A stretch of 64,000 nucleotides of DNA, taken from the NCBI GenBank assembly GCA_008360955.1, contig LUCM01004938.1:1-64000 (forward strand), in the 5' to 3' direction. This DNA is from Fasciolopsis buskii. Taxonomy: Eukaryota; Platyhelminthes; Trematoda; Plagiorchiida; Fasciolidae. Position 1 is the first letter of the stretch. Each line of letters begins with the position of its first letter. The translations under genes were made by a program, and so were the position numbers. A model generated the notes under the pieces. It saw only the letters and a list, made by a program, of their open reading frames with translations. It made no database searches and was not told the DNA's origin. Shown one piece after another: positions 1 to 12,820 of the stretch.

Positions 1-770
1 AGCTTACGCTGGATTGATGCACTTGTGGCGTCGGCCCGATATTTCACTGAAGTTAAAAGGTCGTGTGTACTGTGCTGAAGTGCGCTCAGTTCTGTTGTAC
101 GGTTGCGAGACGTGGAGTATGTGTGTGGGTGATGTTCGTCGGTTGGAGGTTTTGGACAACCGATGTTTACGTAGTATGGCTAGGGTTGGATGGAGTGACC
201 GGGTGAGTAATATAGAGGTCTGGACTTTAGTACTAGGTGCCACTTCTGAGAATAGCTTGTTTCATCGTGTGAAACTTAGTAGACTACGCTATTTGGGTCA
301 CGTGTTGCGTATGACGAACACTCGTCTACCATATCGTGTCCTATTTCGTATTCCTCCTAAGGAATGGAAGAAGCCATGTGGAGGCCAACAGATGACGTGG
401 CAACGTGGAATAAGTAAATGTATAGGGAACTTATTTGAAGTTGGTGTATTACGTCTTCGTTTTTGGGGCCCTAAATATTCGTCGACTAACTAGCTGGAGA
501 CACTGAAATCTATGGAAATGAACCGTGAATGGTGGCGATCATGTTATGATTTTCTATCGAATGTGAGTGATTGAAAGAATGCGTTTGTAAATTTAGACTG
601 TGTTTTGTGTGTTGGCTACTACAGCATCTTGCCTTTTCCCACCTGTGTACCTTCATTCCCTGTTCTTCTTGGATATTCATTCCTTTTATTAGAAATATTT
701 AACTCTGGGGAAGCGGCTGTGGTCATTGTGTCTTGCCTTGCTGTTTGCCGCTGACGATAATGATGATGTG
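1..770 (+). mobile_element. 3' end of RTE-like non-LTR retrotransposon (subfamily 1, copy A)
   Basis: This is the C-terminal part of a LINE polyprotein, entering from the left edge of the window. From base 2 one frame reads AYAGLMHLWRRPDIS, then YCAEVRSVLLYGCETW, RRLEVLDNRCLRSMARVGW and RLRYLGHVLRM. These are the conserved blocks that follow the reverse transcriptase in RTE-like elements of flukes. A TAG at 491-493 sits where a Trp codon (TNW-LETL) is expected. The same frame resumes with LETLKSMEMNREWWRS and ends at TGA 572-574, so the element's true stop is 574 and 491 is a nonsense mutation. Bases 575-770 are 3' UTR, because they can be aligned with 16080-16262 of the second copy; the GATAATGATGATG stretch near 757-768 looks like the terminal repeat tail. 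The RT active site lies off the window. Assignment to the RTE clade comes from remembered family features, not a search. Confidence 0.85.
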
Positions 771-3700
771 TGCGGATCCATTTTTTTCTGCTCTAGCTCA
801 GGTATTTCTGGCAGCTCCTAGATTTTCCTATGGGCATATGCGGAAAATATTTGTTGACCTCGCTTTCGTCATCATCACTGCACGTTTTTCCGAGGTTTTA
901 GGTTGGTGTAAGGAATGTTGTACACGGCATTTGTCTGATTTTGAATCCGAAAACTTTTCACACACAACCAAATCAAGTATTCAAGGCCATATATGATGCA
1001 GAAGCATAGACATAATTGGATGGAATAAAGTCATGGCGGTACCGTTGCTGGGACACCAGAGCATACTTTGCTTCATATAACTTTTCTAAAAGAAAAACAC
1101 TTCAGCAAGTAGGTTAGATGAGGTCTTTTCATATTTATTAAGGTTTCGGGCTTTAAAATCCCGATCCTATTTGACATTTATCTTTTACAGTACGTTGATA
1201 GTCTTCTAAGCTCCATTTGATACCCACAAACTAACAACACACTGATCGACATCTCACAGCATCATTGGCACGCATTTTGCAAGTTTTTGCAAGTGATTAG
1301 AGCATTTTCTAAAGGAAAAAATCAGGTATTTCTAAATGAGGTTTTTATTTTCTTTTTCTGTTTGTGAGCAACAATACCTGCACCGTAAAGAAAGCGTGAA
1401 ATTTGTCATAAATGGTAAGTGATATAAGTGAACTACTGAAACCTCATCTGAAATGTGTGCATGCAGGTGTAGCTTTGCTTTGTCAAAAGACTGAAACACG
1501 CTTATTTTGAAATGACGAAGAATTCTCCCAACAACTTGTCGGTAATGACGTTCTTCAAATAGCACTGAAAAAACTAATCAAAGAATGCATCAGCATCGTA
1601 TTGTTGCAAATATTTTGGGGGATCAGCTTATTGTTTGTCAGTACTGAACGGGGTTATTGCTTTATGAAAGCCCAGTCCGAACGCCTGGATTCCAACAAAC
1701 GATGATTCGAGTAATTACACGCACTCTGTATTGAAAGTGCAAATCATTTATTGTTGCTTTCATCGAATTTTGTTGTGCTAGTTAGCATTGCTTTGGAATT
1801 GAGCTCAAAGTAAGACACTAAACTACACATTACCAAACATTGAAGTGTCATGCGTGTGTTAGAATTGTCTCGCGCGATAACAGAATGAGGCAACAGTGAC
1901 CAGCGTAACAATGTACTTTTGTCGTTTTTTTGTTTGTTTGCTTTTTTTGTTACGAGATTGTCTAAAGTAGTATGCAAAAATGAGTAACAACAATGGAGCG
2001 GAAAAGGCAACCGGAAACCCATAGAAGTTCATCGACTTTTTGTGAGGAACAACTGTCAATGATGTGGAAGTCGCCGGTAACTTGCTCCAGACTGTCCGTC
2101 TAAATGAAGAACCGGAAATCTTGCCCGTACTGATGGCGAGTGCGGCCTCATATAGATTTCATTGCCAGAATCATTCTGACCGGTAGGAGCTGCAATCAGA
2201 TTTTGGTGAAGATTAGGAATTATCCGCATTCAGAATAATAAGAATGAGGGTTGCTCTCGCAGTGTTTTCTTGGTTTTCACAGAATTCATCACAGAAGTTG
2301 AAAACGTTTGAGATGCACTCAAACATGAATTTGATGATAAATAAATAAATAAATAAATAGGTAAATAAATAAATAAATAAAACCAACGATCTCAAATTTT
2401 CAGTGTTTTTCAAGAAACATTGCTTACATTATTTGGAATGTGAAAACAAACTAGTCGGGCATATTTATGATAGACCCACGGCTAGGTTACCGTGGGTAAC
2501 CTGAGTACGAAGCGTTGTATGGTTGGAAAGGCCACTCAAATGCATCCAGTTGAGAGGTAAGTTTCAGCCCATTATTCTCCGTGAAGTGTCACGGAAAAAT
2601 TTAAAATGTTATACAACAGACGGTGTTTGACTAAAGTCTATATTCCCAATTTTCCAAGACTCCCCTGATAATGTTACGGGAATACCACAGATACCCGTCA
2701 GTGAACATGGAGTTAAAAATCACTTTGTGATTTTGTGTTTTCAACACTTCGCACGCTTCAGTAAAGAAGCTACCTCAACTAACATAGCCCGACATTTCCA
2801 TTCCCCAGCATCTTTTATTTTGTTTTCGAACATTCTGCTGATAACAGATATTATTTCGTCTATACTAAGTTGATTTTTAATTTCTAATGTCAAACTCTAT
2901 TCTGGCTCTGTTCTGTCCCACTCACCTAGCTCCATTCGATACTGTAAAAACTGCTTTTTCATGTCCAGTTTCTAATAAAGATTGCGTTTGTTTTGGAAAT
3001 CGGTTTATTTCGATAGCTGCGGCTGGGAACCGAAAGCAATAGACGGATTACCTATGGTGATTTTGGGTCACACTCGTTTTCAACACGACTGACCTTCGTC
3101 AGATCAATCCTAGTTGAGTTAGTTCACTGTATATCATGATGGTCAGTCAAAAACTTTCAAATACGACTAAGATGAGCCTGGTTCTTAGCACTACATTGTT
3201 CAAGCTGTGTTGCAATTGAATTTAACTGCCCCACGGATCTCAGTGGACACTTGCATACAGCGCACCTACGTACCCCTTAATAAGACGTGATAATTTCACG
3301 TCAAACATTTCACGCACGATCCAGCTGCCGGTCGCGGATCTCATCGCAAAAACGTTTTCCGCCCATAAAATGGGCTTTTTATACGATAAATGATTGCAGT
3401 TTCGTGTGTAGCTTGATCCCGGCTGGATCAATGCAGCTATTGAATCGTACGCGGATAAACTGACACAAGTATCGTCCACCAGTGAGTAGTGCCGTACAAT
3501 ATGTTTGGACTTTTCCAATTAAAACCATCCGAAGTTTCGTCTTAGAAATAAAGCAGGAAATATAGTGAGGAATAAACTCGAGATAACTGGTGATCGATGG
3601 GACCTCGGACAATCACACGAATTACGTTAAGATGTTGGGATTCTTGTTCACACCATTATGTATGCTGACAAGTTGACAGCTGCTCTTACGATGAGCAAAC

Positions 3701-4370
3701 GAAGTCCCTAACCTCTTCGATTGCACTTGGCTGATCACATCGAGTCAACGTTACCGATCCATTCCCTCAAAAAGTTATTGCTTAACGCGAGATCAAAAAT
3801 ACTGGTATTCAACGAGATGTCACTTGTAGAGCGTACATTCTATCGGAAAATGTTATTCTACCAGATCAGTTTGTTTTCGCAAAGCTGATAAATACAAAGC
3901 GGATGTAACTCTGAAAATGATATGTGAGTGCGAAATATCTAGTGGCCCCTGGTCATGAGTATGTGATATCGGGATTGAGAGCCTAGTAATTAAAAATTGG
4001 AATGTGATCGTGGAAATGTCCACAGGCCTGATACAGCTGGAAAGTTGTCAATCTCCTCTAGCAAGATGAGCATGAGCTCTAATGAAGCGGGGGAGCAATA
4101 ATCTCACTGGTACCGGGTAGCCAGTATTATTAAGAAAAATAACCTTGATAAAGCTCCTAGTATGTCCTCGGAATATGCACTAGGGGGAACGTGACAGGTT
4201 GCGAATAAACGAATGTGTATTAATCATGGGACAAGTCACTCGATAGTGTCAGAGGGATAGTAGTTTGTATATATGTATATATATTTATATAATACACCGG
4301 TTTGAAAACGAGAACGATGTCAGCGTTGCAACGTGCAAGTGAAACTTTGCAGACAGTGGATAATTAAGGA
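771..4370. other. No gene recognised; one (TAAA)n microsatellite
   Basis: Noncoding-looking AT-rich DNA. The longest open frames are about 90 codons (for example minus strand 3240-3518) and show no recognisable domain, signal peptide or splice context. A (TAAA)n tract lies at 2336-2381 and a short TATATATGTATATATA tract at about 4264-4293. Nothing else could be supported. Confidence 0.6.
2336..2381. repeat. (TAAA)n microsatellite
   Basis: About eleven tetranucleotide units of ATAA, broken once by a TAGGTAAA interruption in the middle. Simple sequence repeat; no coding role. Confidence 0.95.
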
Positions 4371-4434
4371 GGGAAAAATGATCTTAAGTCACAACAAACC
4401 AATTGCCTTTATTTTTGTGTTTTCACCGCGCATA

Positions 4435-7400
4435 TTTTCTTTTTATTGGCTGTTTTCGGATTATTTGTAAGTGGGAAGAGTTCTACAAACAGGTCAAGCA
4501 GCGTTTGCGCCACTGACTTAGGTTCTGAGCCATATCTCAGCGTCTACAACCGACAACAATCCTCATCTCTTTGGCCTCAAACAAGAAGCACCGACCAAAG
4601 CCAAAACCAAGGCCAACTTCATGCTTTTACACCTAGTCATAGCCTGACCACCACGTCGCTTGTTCCAGCCTTGCCCGCTACATGCAAAAAACACGAAACG
4701 GTGGAAGATGAACAGCATATGCAATACGTGTCCAATCCGCCGAGGACGATGTGGAACGATTATCTCAGTCAGAGGACGACTGTCTGCACCCAACACATGA
4801 CGACGCACCTCATCATTGCTCACCCGATGTTTCCACCATACTGGAGCAATGCTTCGGAGACATCAGCGGTCAAACACAGAAAGCCGCCGGGCATCTTCAA
4901 CACGGATAGGCCGGGTCTAGCAACCGTAAAGCAGAACGTTATTAGCTGCGGCATTATCCACACTTCCCTTGACGGGAAGCTGGATGTCATGTTGGCGCCA
5001 CAAATGTTGAGGGTTCGTGAAAGCTGCTCTGGCCTTCACAATTCGTAATGTGACCCCCCCTCCAACACTTTCGTCAGGCTGTGATCAGGCTCCCGAGGTA
5101 CTTGAAGCTGTTTACTACTTCAACTAATCACCACAGAGGGTGAGTGCAGATTCAGGCTCCTGCCAGTCTTGTATAACTATCGTGCACTTTGAAGGTGCAA
5201 AGCACATACCGTATTTGAATAACTCAATTGCCAGGCAGTTCCACGCTTGTTGAATCGGCTATGCATCGTCACCAAGCAAGACAATATCGTCGGCACACTC
5301 TAAGTAAAAACTCTGTTCCATGCTGAAGTTCAACTTTACGTCTAAAATACCAGATGAAGTGTTATGCAGAACATCCTATATGGCAAAGTTTAAAAGAAAT
5401 GGGTAGATAGGACGGCATTGCCGCAATTCACTGGAGACGACGAACGGTGGCAAGGCTGGCCATAGAACCTAACTAGGCTTGAGGTATAACGGTACAACTC
5501 TTTGAAGAACGACACGTACTTCTCAAGTACTCCATTCCTCACCAAACAGTGCCATAATGCCGACCGATCAACAGACTCAAAGGCTGCGCGAATGTCCAAG
5601 AACACAATGACCGTTGACTTTTGGAAAGACGTTGCTCTAACACCTGTCGGAGGGCGAAGATTTGGTTGATACATCCACGATCAGTAAGAAACCCAGCTTG
5701 TTCCTCATGAGTTTGCTCTTCACACATGTTGTAAAACCTGCGAATAATGACAGACAAAAACAGCCTTGATGCTATCGGGATTAGACTGATATCGCTGTGG
5801 TTAGTGCAGTCACTACGCAAGCCCTTTTTGAAGGTGGGCACGAAAGTTGATTCTTCTCAAGAGGAGGAGACCTTTTCCGAGTTCCACATCTTTGGCAACA
5901 AAGCTTGAAGATCTCTAACCAGTTCCATCCCTCCTTCTTTAAATTGAGTTTGGGGAAGGCCACCGTAATCCGGTGCTTTATGATATCGTTGAGGATCTCC
6001 GCCTCAGTTGGTGGGTCTGTTGTAAGGAGCCGGAATAGCTGTGGGAAGAGCTGAGGCTGAGGACCAGCTAAATTGTGGTTGAAAGTGCTGCGCCAAGCAT
6101 ACAATATATCACTGCTGTTTGTAACTAGACAAACTGTGACCTTCACAGATCGTTTCGCTCACACCTAATGTTCGGATGAGAAGAAACAGCTTGGGGGAAT
6201 TTTCCATGGTGGAAGTATGTTTCATCTCCAAAGCTCATTGAGACCGAAGCTTGCATTGAGTTCAAGCCTTGTTACTAGCCGTGGTTCATTATAATCGCTA
6301 CCAGCCAGGATGGACTGGGATGCTTCAAGAAGGCTCGGGAACCTAACAGAAATCCAGAGTGTCACAACGCGACGAGTCAGGCCACGGCTAACTATGTTAG
6401 GAGAATGTAAAGCATTCTTGATAAGCGACCAGTGTTCATTGATGTTGCGAAGCGGAGGCAATCCTTGCTTCTCATCCAGCGTGCTTCGAAAGATTGATAG
6501 GTGGGTCAGACCAGATAGCTTGCCGCAATCTAACCGTCGATTAGTGCCCACCAGAGCATATGGACAGCTTAGCGCGACATAACGTGTGGTCATGGTCGAG
6601 GAGAGTGCTCCAGTATGCTCGGCAGTTTTGTAGACAGCCCTGCCGTTCGTAGCTGATAGTTATATGATCGATTTGGGTCCACTACTGAATCACAGAGGGC
6701 GGACTTCAGGTGGCGCACCGGCATTTGGAACGTCTGAAGCTCGTACTGGCCAGAAACAGTCGATGGCCTAAACACGGAGCCAACGATCATTCCCCGGTTT
6801 TAGAATTACAGGAATCGAGACCAAACAGCCTCCTAGATGGGCTGCATTCGACGACAGCCGACTTATTCGAAAGGTCGTGTCTGCTGCTAAAATCACAATG
6901 TTATCACGCCTTGCTGTACGTAAGAGGTCGTGCATCTTTTTGATTGAAAGTTTCCTTGATTATATCTGGGCTGCAACCTGCTGAGACGACAACCACGAGC
7001 GTCTGTCAGAGTAACGGATGCTAACTTTGCACGAGCCTCTTAGTCTCACTGCACATAGCCAACTGTCGACTGGGATCCAGTCAATTAGCGCTCTCCCACT
7101 GAGAGACAAACCGACGCTTTTGCAAGGCAGCAGAATGATTCCAGATGAATCGTTGGTTAATTGGTGGGTTCACACGCTTTCTCTGGAAAACTTTGTCAGA
7201 TCAGTGGAATAGGACCGGAGGCAGTGGACTCATTTTGTTAGGGGGGGGGGCACAATGGCAACGTCACAGTGCCACCAGTGAGTTCTTGTGATCGTTTTAA
7301 GGATAATGCTTGCCGGGCGGAAACCTACCACGTCCTCGGTATTGCCGCTGCCGTCTGCTAACCGCTTGGTTGGTAGCCGTTTCCTTACCCGCAAACCAGA

Positions 7401-7440
7401 GACGCCCCCGGTAGCATGCAGCTCTGCCCTGAGGATAGTC
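4435..7440 (-). mobile_element. Near full-length RTE-like non-LTR retrotransposon (subfamily 2), decayed
   Basis: On the minus strand the parts come in LINE order: a GC-richer 5' leader (about 7440-7200), an EEP endonuclease (about 7200-6560), a linker (6560-6150), a reverse transcriptase (about 5850-5050), the C-terminal block (5050-4486), a stop (TAG, complement of 4483-4485) and a short A-rich tail (AATAAAAAGAAAATA, complement of about 4435-4450). Both outer ends are approximate; no target-site duplication was found. Frameshifts and stops are scattered throughout, so this copy cannot move. It is clearly related to, but distinct from, the subfamily at 1-770 and 15285-16262, and is the only copy in the window that spans almost the whole element. 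A run of ten G at 7241-7250 lies in the leader. Confidence 0.88.
4483..7200 (-). pseudogene. Endonuclease-reverse transcriptase polyprotein of the RTE-like element, inactivated
   Basis: Read 5' to 3' on the minus strand, switching frames at several indels. Endonuclease: ALIDWIPVDSWLCAVRL near 7094-7045; CSPDIIKETFNQ then HDLLRTARRDNIVILAAD near 6970-6870, where the usual GDMNAQ metal-site motif reads ADTTFR; WTQIDHITISY at 6681-6649 and LLDHDHT near 6603-6583, the paired Asp-His motifs of EEP nucleases. Reverse transcriptase: PTFKKGLRSDCTNH and EEQAGFLTDRGCINQIFALR (about 5840-5640), a frame change, then VIVFLDIRAAFESVDRSALW (motif A with the catalytic Asp, about 5615-5555), and CADDIVLLGDDA (motif C; C replaces the usual Y of YADD; CADDIVLL at 5297-5274). 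Then YGMCFAPSKC, VRRHVLGADSR, RRIGHVLHM and DMAQNLSQWRKRCL before the TAG. Order and length (about 2.7 kb) fit a roughly 950-residue RTE polyprotein. Many stops show a dead copy. Confidence 0.87.
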
Positions 7441-9230
7441 GTTTAGAATAAAAACAAGTGAATGGATTGCCGGAAAGACAGATTGAAGGGGCCACTAGTA
7501 AACTCGACTTTCTGCTTTCTGGTGTTTCCTACTCTTATATATGGTACATATTATATACATATCGTCAAAAAGAGGAAACATATTAAACGCATTGTCCACA
7601 CTCTGGCCTGTAGTGCCACAAAATCGTGCTGATTTTGCAGTAGAATATACCCTTAGATATCTTACCATTAAAAATTCACTGTTACTAAAAAGATTATCCT
7701 GTCGCTACGAACCATTTTAAAGCAATAAAAATAGAGACGCAACTCGTGCCATATTGTTAGCAAGTGATAGAGCAAACGCGGAACAAAAGATAGGTTAGGT
7801 TGCTTATTGAAGGAAGCAATGATAGTTCCAGGTTTAGAAGTCCGAAACCGGATTATCAAATTCGAATTTGCTGCCTATTTGACTGACAAACGGCGGTTAA
7901 ATAATTCTGTTTAATAATCAAACAGTTGGTGTGTTTGGTCGTTATCTAGCACTTATCGCTCAGTTGGCCAAAATGATCATTTTATTCTCATTCCTAGTTC
8001 CCCACCTTATCTACAAATTCAGTCAGAACAGTTCTGTTTTTAAAATTGGAAAAAATACAGTGAAGTTTGAAACGGGTTAGGGGAACCGAGATAGTCGGTA
8101 TCATCATCTTCATCATCATCGTGATCACCGCCATGACTTACTTTGTAGATGTTTCATTCGAATGGTTGGACAAGTGATTTGGATGAGACCAGTTTGCCAG
8201 GAATTATCGCAATCGTCCGGAATGATAGATTAACAAACACTCCGGCGAGTTCCCGTGGGCCTGGGTGTGGACTGAGAAAATAATGCCGCAGTTCAAATTG
8301 ATCACGGAGAGGTGGTCAACCATTTAGTAACATTTCAATCAGAACAAATGTCTGAATAACTTGATGAAATAGTCATGAACTAGACTTGGTAATACTACAT
8401 AGAGGGAATTTTTGCTAATTCAAAGCGTTCTTTTCGGAAATGGTATGTAAAAGCGGATCGCGTCAACTCTGATTCTGTGGTCACACGGTAACCCTGTTCC
8501 GTATATTGTTTTTACTGTGCGTGTAAAATCACAAATTTTATGCATTTTTAAATCATTTCCCGTAGGTTTTTGACGGGATGCAATCATCATACAGTTGCAT
8601 ATTTGTCAAAAACCGCTGTGTAGCCTAATATGTTATCATATGAATTCCTAGTGCATCGCAAGTTCTGTCTCCTTTGTGAAAGCTCTATTCTAATTAGGGC
8701 GGTTTCGCTTCACAATTGGAACTATAGATGCTGCTCATTGAATGATCATCGACCATTCCCTTGGAAATAATCTTCATTTAGGAAACAGTCGAGGATAGCT
8801 GTTTAAAATCATCATCTTATTCATGAAAATACTGTGCATTTGGAATATTCTGGTTGCATGCACTATTGGTAACTTCTTCCCATATAGGTCATAGGTGGCT
8901 AGAAGAGCGAACGATTCAAGATCCTCGTTAATTTATCCATATTGTGATGGCAAATAGCGTTGACCACGATTTCATTTTCTTAAACTGGCCAGTAAGTGCT
9001 TATTGTTTGGGACATTCCAGACCAATACATCTACTAAGAATTTATAAACCATTTTCGTTTACGATTGATTGAAATTTATTTGCTGCTTTCTACGACCATA
9101 AACTGTTTCAGTATGATGAACAAGTGACTTTCGACAATCAGAAAACACTGAAGGTAACCTGAAATACTGTCATAGGTAATTACATTTTATCATGAAAACA
9201 GGTTCCTCTTTGGAATGAACCAAACTGTAG
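7441..9230. other. No gene recognised
   Basis: AT-rich DNA with no convincing open frame and no family-level similarity that I recognise. A short (CATCAT)n-like tract lies at 8101-8120. A possible remnant of the neighbouring retrotransposon's 5' leader could extend a few tens of bases past 7440. Confidence 0.55.
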
Positions 9231-9237
9231 ATGATAT

Positions 9238-9312
9238 CGAAGTCAGCGGGATTCGACCATCCGTAGCTTTATGCACAAATCTCATTGGTTTGCGCAAGTG
9301 GAACTCCCAAAC
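9238..9312 (-). mobile_element. Degenerate tRNA-promoter-like fragment related to 12747-12820
   Basis: On the minus strand a box-B-like TGGTCGAATCCCGC (complement of about 9246-9260) is preceded by CAATGAGATTTGTGCATAAA. The order and spacing resemble the fragment at 12.7 kb (GAATGCGTGGATTGCGTCCATAAG, then CGTTCGAATCCCGCC), and both continue with a CG(T/A)-rich stretch ending TCGA. The similarity was judged by eye and includes a gap of about six bases. It is probably an old SINE or promoter fragment; chance is not excluded. Confidence 0.35.
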
Positions 9313-12300
9313 CATCTCGCAGGTTTGGCATCCTAGTTATCCGTAGAAACTTGGTGAACACTGAAATACCTACATGTTAGGCACCCTCCTTCTCTACCAA
9401 AATGAGGTGACGCTCCTGCAGGGAGTTTTGATGGTTTCAGTGGCTCGCTAAAGTAGTTTTCACGGAATTTCTGTTGTGGTTTCCACACTAAGTCCATCTA
9501 AGGGCCACTGTTACACACACCAGCTATTACTTTTTCGGCTGATTGCCAATTAGATAACTAACTAAAAATATTGGTCATCAAATCAGCTTAAAAAATAACA
9601 CCATGGTAAGATGTGAACTTTAACGAAGTGGGTTTCAAGAAGGAAAGGTAAAGGACAAAGGGTAACACAAAATGCAGCTAAAAGTGCCCACTGTATTCAA
9701 GCATTCAATATTTTTCTCAGGCCGGGACCAGATACTTAGATGATAAGCAATTGCATACTGTTTGGAATTTTGATGAACAAATTGGGAAGATTTTCTTTTA
9801 TCTACCCTCGGTTCAGCCTAATTCGTTAGATCAACTAGCAAATGTAAATAATATTAAACTGGCATTCATTGGAAGAATTTTTCTTTTTACTTACTCAACG
9901 GCATTGCAAATTCCACTTTGTCTGGTTGCAAGTGTTTCATTCATCCTAAGTTAAATATTTCGGAAAGATGTGAGCATGGGTCTCGATGGCAATGGTTGAA
10001 CAAATGTATGCATCCTTATGTTTGTACTCTCAGTTCCATACAACCCGTTTTCTCGCTGTTGATCGATTTGTACGGCTATGCCCGTCTGGACACATTGACT
10101 GTTCATAAAGATGTGCATTATTAGGATCCGGTTCCGTCGAAGCAACCTACCTGCCGTCACCAGGACGACAACAATGACCGCACAACGACCTCATGAAATT
10201 TTTAACGCTCGTCTGTTAACCAGTACGGTTATATATGTCTCCTTTGTGTTGCACAGCAGCTTGCCAATAGCTTGTACGTATGAAGTTCTGACGGGGTGGG
10301 GGTGGGGTTGAGAATTTTCGTTCGGTCTTTTTGGCCAGATAACATAACTTGAACTGAACTTTAGGCTGATGGAAATGAGGAACTGATGTTTATTTTTATT
10401 TTTCCAAACCAAAAACCGCCTATCTGATCCATGCCGATAAACTCTGCTGGATTTTTTCCCCACCAGATCTGAACTTTCACGCAATACACATCCCGATCGC
10501 TCAGACGCATTAGTTCCCGTGAAATCGTCATTTTCGATGTAATTCTCATTGCTATTGTTCTTGTTGTTCTTGTTTTTGGTTGTCTTCCAGCAACTGCTTC
10601 TAATGCTGCGTTGTTTTTTTTATGGTTGCTGTCGTTCGCGTTGCTGCATTTCCAAAGGACCGACAGAAACCTAATTTGTCTTCGTTTCCGTCTAGTTCCA
10701 CTTCAATAGCCCACAATCTCCATACCTTCCACCCAACGACCCGAAACTATTTTTTCCATGTGCTGTCCAAACCGTCAGGGCACACTTGAGTGCACCAAAA
10801 ATCTAGTCTCTGCGCATGACAAAAGTATGAAGTCAACAGAACTCCAACAGAATCAGAAAGCAACACAAGAGGGACTAGGTGGGCGAAGTTACAAGATGAG
10901 GAAGAAGATCCAGAGGGAGCAGAACGGAATAAGAAAATTAGGGGTGGGGGATGCGTGGCCGGGGGCAACCTAAAGGTCTGCGAGACGACAGGATTAGCGG
11001 AATTCAACGCAAACTTTTGTATCCGTGGGGTGCCTCTTTATGGGTATAATCTCCCGGACTGGTCAAGCGTAACAAAATGACGAAAGGTTGAGTACCATTC
11101 CGATGTGTGTATTGGAGGTTAGCGAACATGTTTTGAGGGATAAACGAGATCGGTAATGTAAACGACTGATTTAATCCATTAACTGCAACTGCAATCAATG
11201 TCGGGCGGTTAGAAACTCTGGATACACACTTTATTTAACCACTCAGTGAGGGAGAATGCGAGGTAAACTGACGAATGAAACTGAATCTTGTTCTACAACC
11301 TTATGATTTGTCGGTTTTTAGCATACCAGCCATTATTGTTCTCGGAGTGTTCAACGATGCTGACACCTATGCAAAATTGGAACAAAACGTGGATATTGTT
11401 GCACTGCCAATGAAACGCCACCTGTTACGCCATGGATTCCGTTGCTAAGTACATAGAAGAGTGCGTTAATGAAGCAACTCTCAATGGAAATAAAGGTTCC
11501 AGGAGAAAACGAGTTGCAAGACACCAGCTGTCTGCCTGCGAGCCAAAAAGTGTATGAATTGGAGTATCCGATACGTTATGTCCTAAAACATAAAGTATTT
11601 TTAAGGATCTTGTCATTTTTAGGAACTACCAGCAGAAATGGGCACAGTAAACTGGAACGAATTCGAATCGAAATACCCGAACCACTAGGTTGCTCCGTGT
11701 GATTTTTGATGATTTACCGAGCATTAATAAAAAGTGATATTGTACTCTCAAATCATTTACTGACCGTCGAATTGTAAGAAGACGTTTTCGATAAAAGTCG
11801 CACACTTACTTGTTATGCTTGTTCTTGAGGCCTGTCGCGTTGAAGGACATAGAATGGTCGACTAAGGATTTAAATGGTTCACCTCACGCAGTGGCCAAGA
11901 TCAAGGCCCAAGCCAAAAACACAGGAATAACCAAGGAAAAAATTGATTGACTTTCCATTCCCGTATAGAGATTGACTTATCAGGTGAATAAATGAAGCAT
12001 TTCCATTTTACGTATATCTAGTAGGCCTGTGCACCAATGAGGTGAGTATTTCGAGAAGTCTAATTATTATTGCCATCGTGTAAAAACGCTTCTAATTTAT
12101 CTCCAATACCTTGAGTTGTAAAACTTTTACGTAACGTACAAAGGAGTCCTCGCTGGATTTTATCACATCCAACAAGAGGAGAGACTTATGTTTGGGCGAT
12201 GCAACAAAATCATCCTAACCTTGGACAGAGTGCCGCGAATAATCTTGAGTCTTTCCTGTTGAACGGTTCCGGTAAAGTGGGCTGCGAGAGAGAACGTGAA

Positions 12301-12746
12301 TTTCAGGGTCGAGAAACAGTTGGTGAATGAATAAACGTGACGTGCAGCTTGTCAATCACAGAGCAAAGGCTGGACTGTTTGTTATTTTTGCACAAAGAGA
12401 AGTAATTCGCCTTACACATAATTCTATTATCCTTGTTTTGAAGAGTGGTCTCCTAGATTAGCCATTACCGTGTCTGCACTCAGCAATGAAAGCAATGGTA
12501 ATAGTATTTTACACTGCCATTTTCATGACACTTAGATGCGTACTGTTGCAACGTACCCAGTGGCTTCAGATGAAATGGACTTAACGTCTTGATGTAGACG
12601 AGAAGCCTTTTCGTCTTGATGTTGTTAAACGGAAGAATACCGGATCAGTGATGACAGGTCATGAAACAATATTTCTTGGTCACCTATGAAAAAAAGCATT
12701 TTCAAGTAATAATCAGAGTCGAATTCATCTAACTGTGAGAAGTTTT
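9313..12746. other. No gene recognised
   Basis: AT-rich DNA with short open frames only. A T- and G-rich low-complexity patch with repeated TTGTT triplets spans about 10556-10630, and an AG/GA-rich patch lies at about 10860-10975. Neither shows a domain or a splice pattern worth calling. Confidence 0.55.
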
Positions 12747-12820
12747 CGACAACGGCGGGATTCGAACGGGCTTATGGACGCAATCCACGCATTCGTACCG
12801 GCTGTGCTTCATCAGCCGAA
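12747..12820 (-). mobile_element. tRNA-promoter-like element fragment with a possible hammerhead-like core
   Basis: On the minus strand there is a good box B (CGTTCGAATCCC, complement of 12757-12768). About 40 bases upstream lies CTGATGA (complement of 12809-12815), followed by a weak hairpin, GCAC-AGCCG-GTAC, then GAA. CTGATGA, a stem and then GAA is the order of a hammerhead core, but the extra A after CTGATGA, one stem mismatch (GCAC/GTAC) and the sequence after GAA (T instead of A) argue for a decayed or chance match. The box B and the related copy at 9.24 kb support an old pol III-type or ribozyme-bearing retroelement. Family not identified. Confidence 0.4.

Noticed and set aside
4446..5048. 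200-codon open frame on the plus strand, the longest in the window
   Set aside because: It lies opposite the C-terminal coding block of the retrotransposon on the minus strand, which shows clear family motifs; the plus frame is a shadow.
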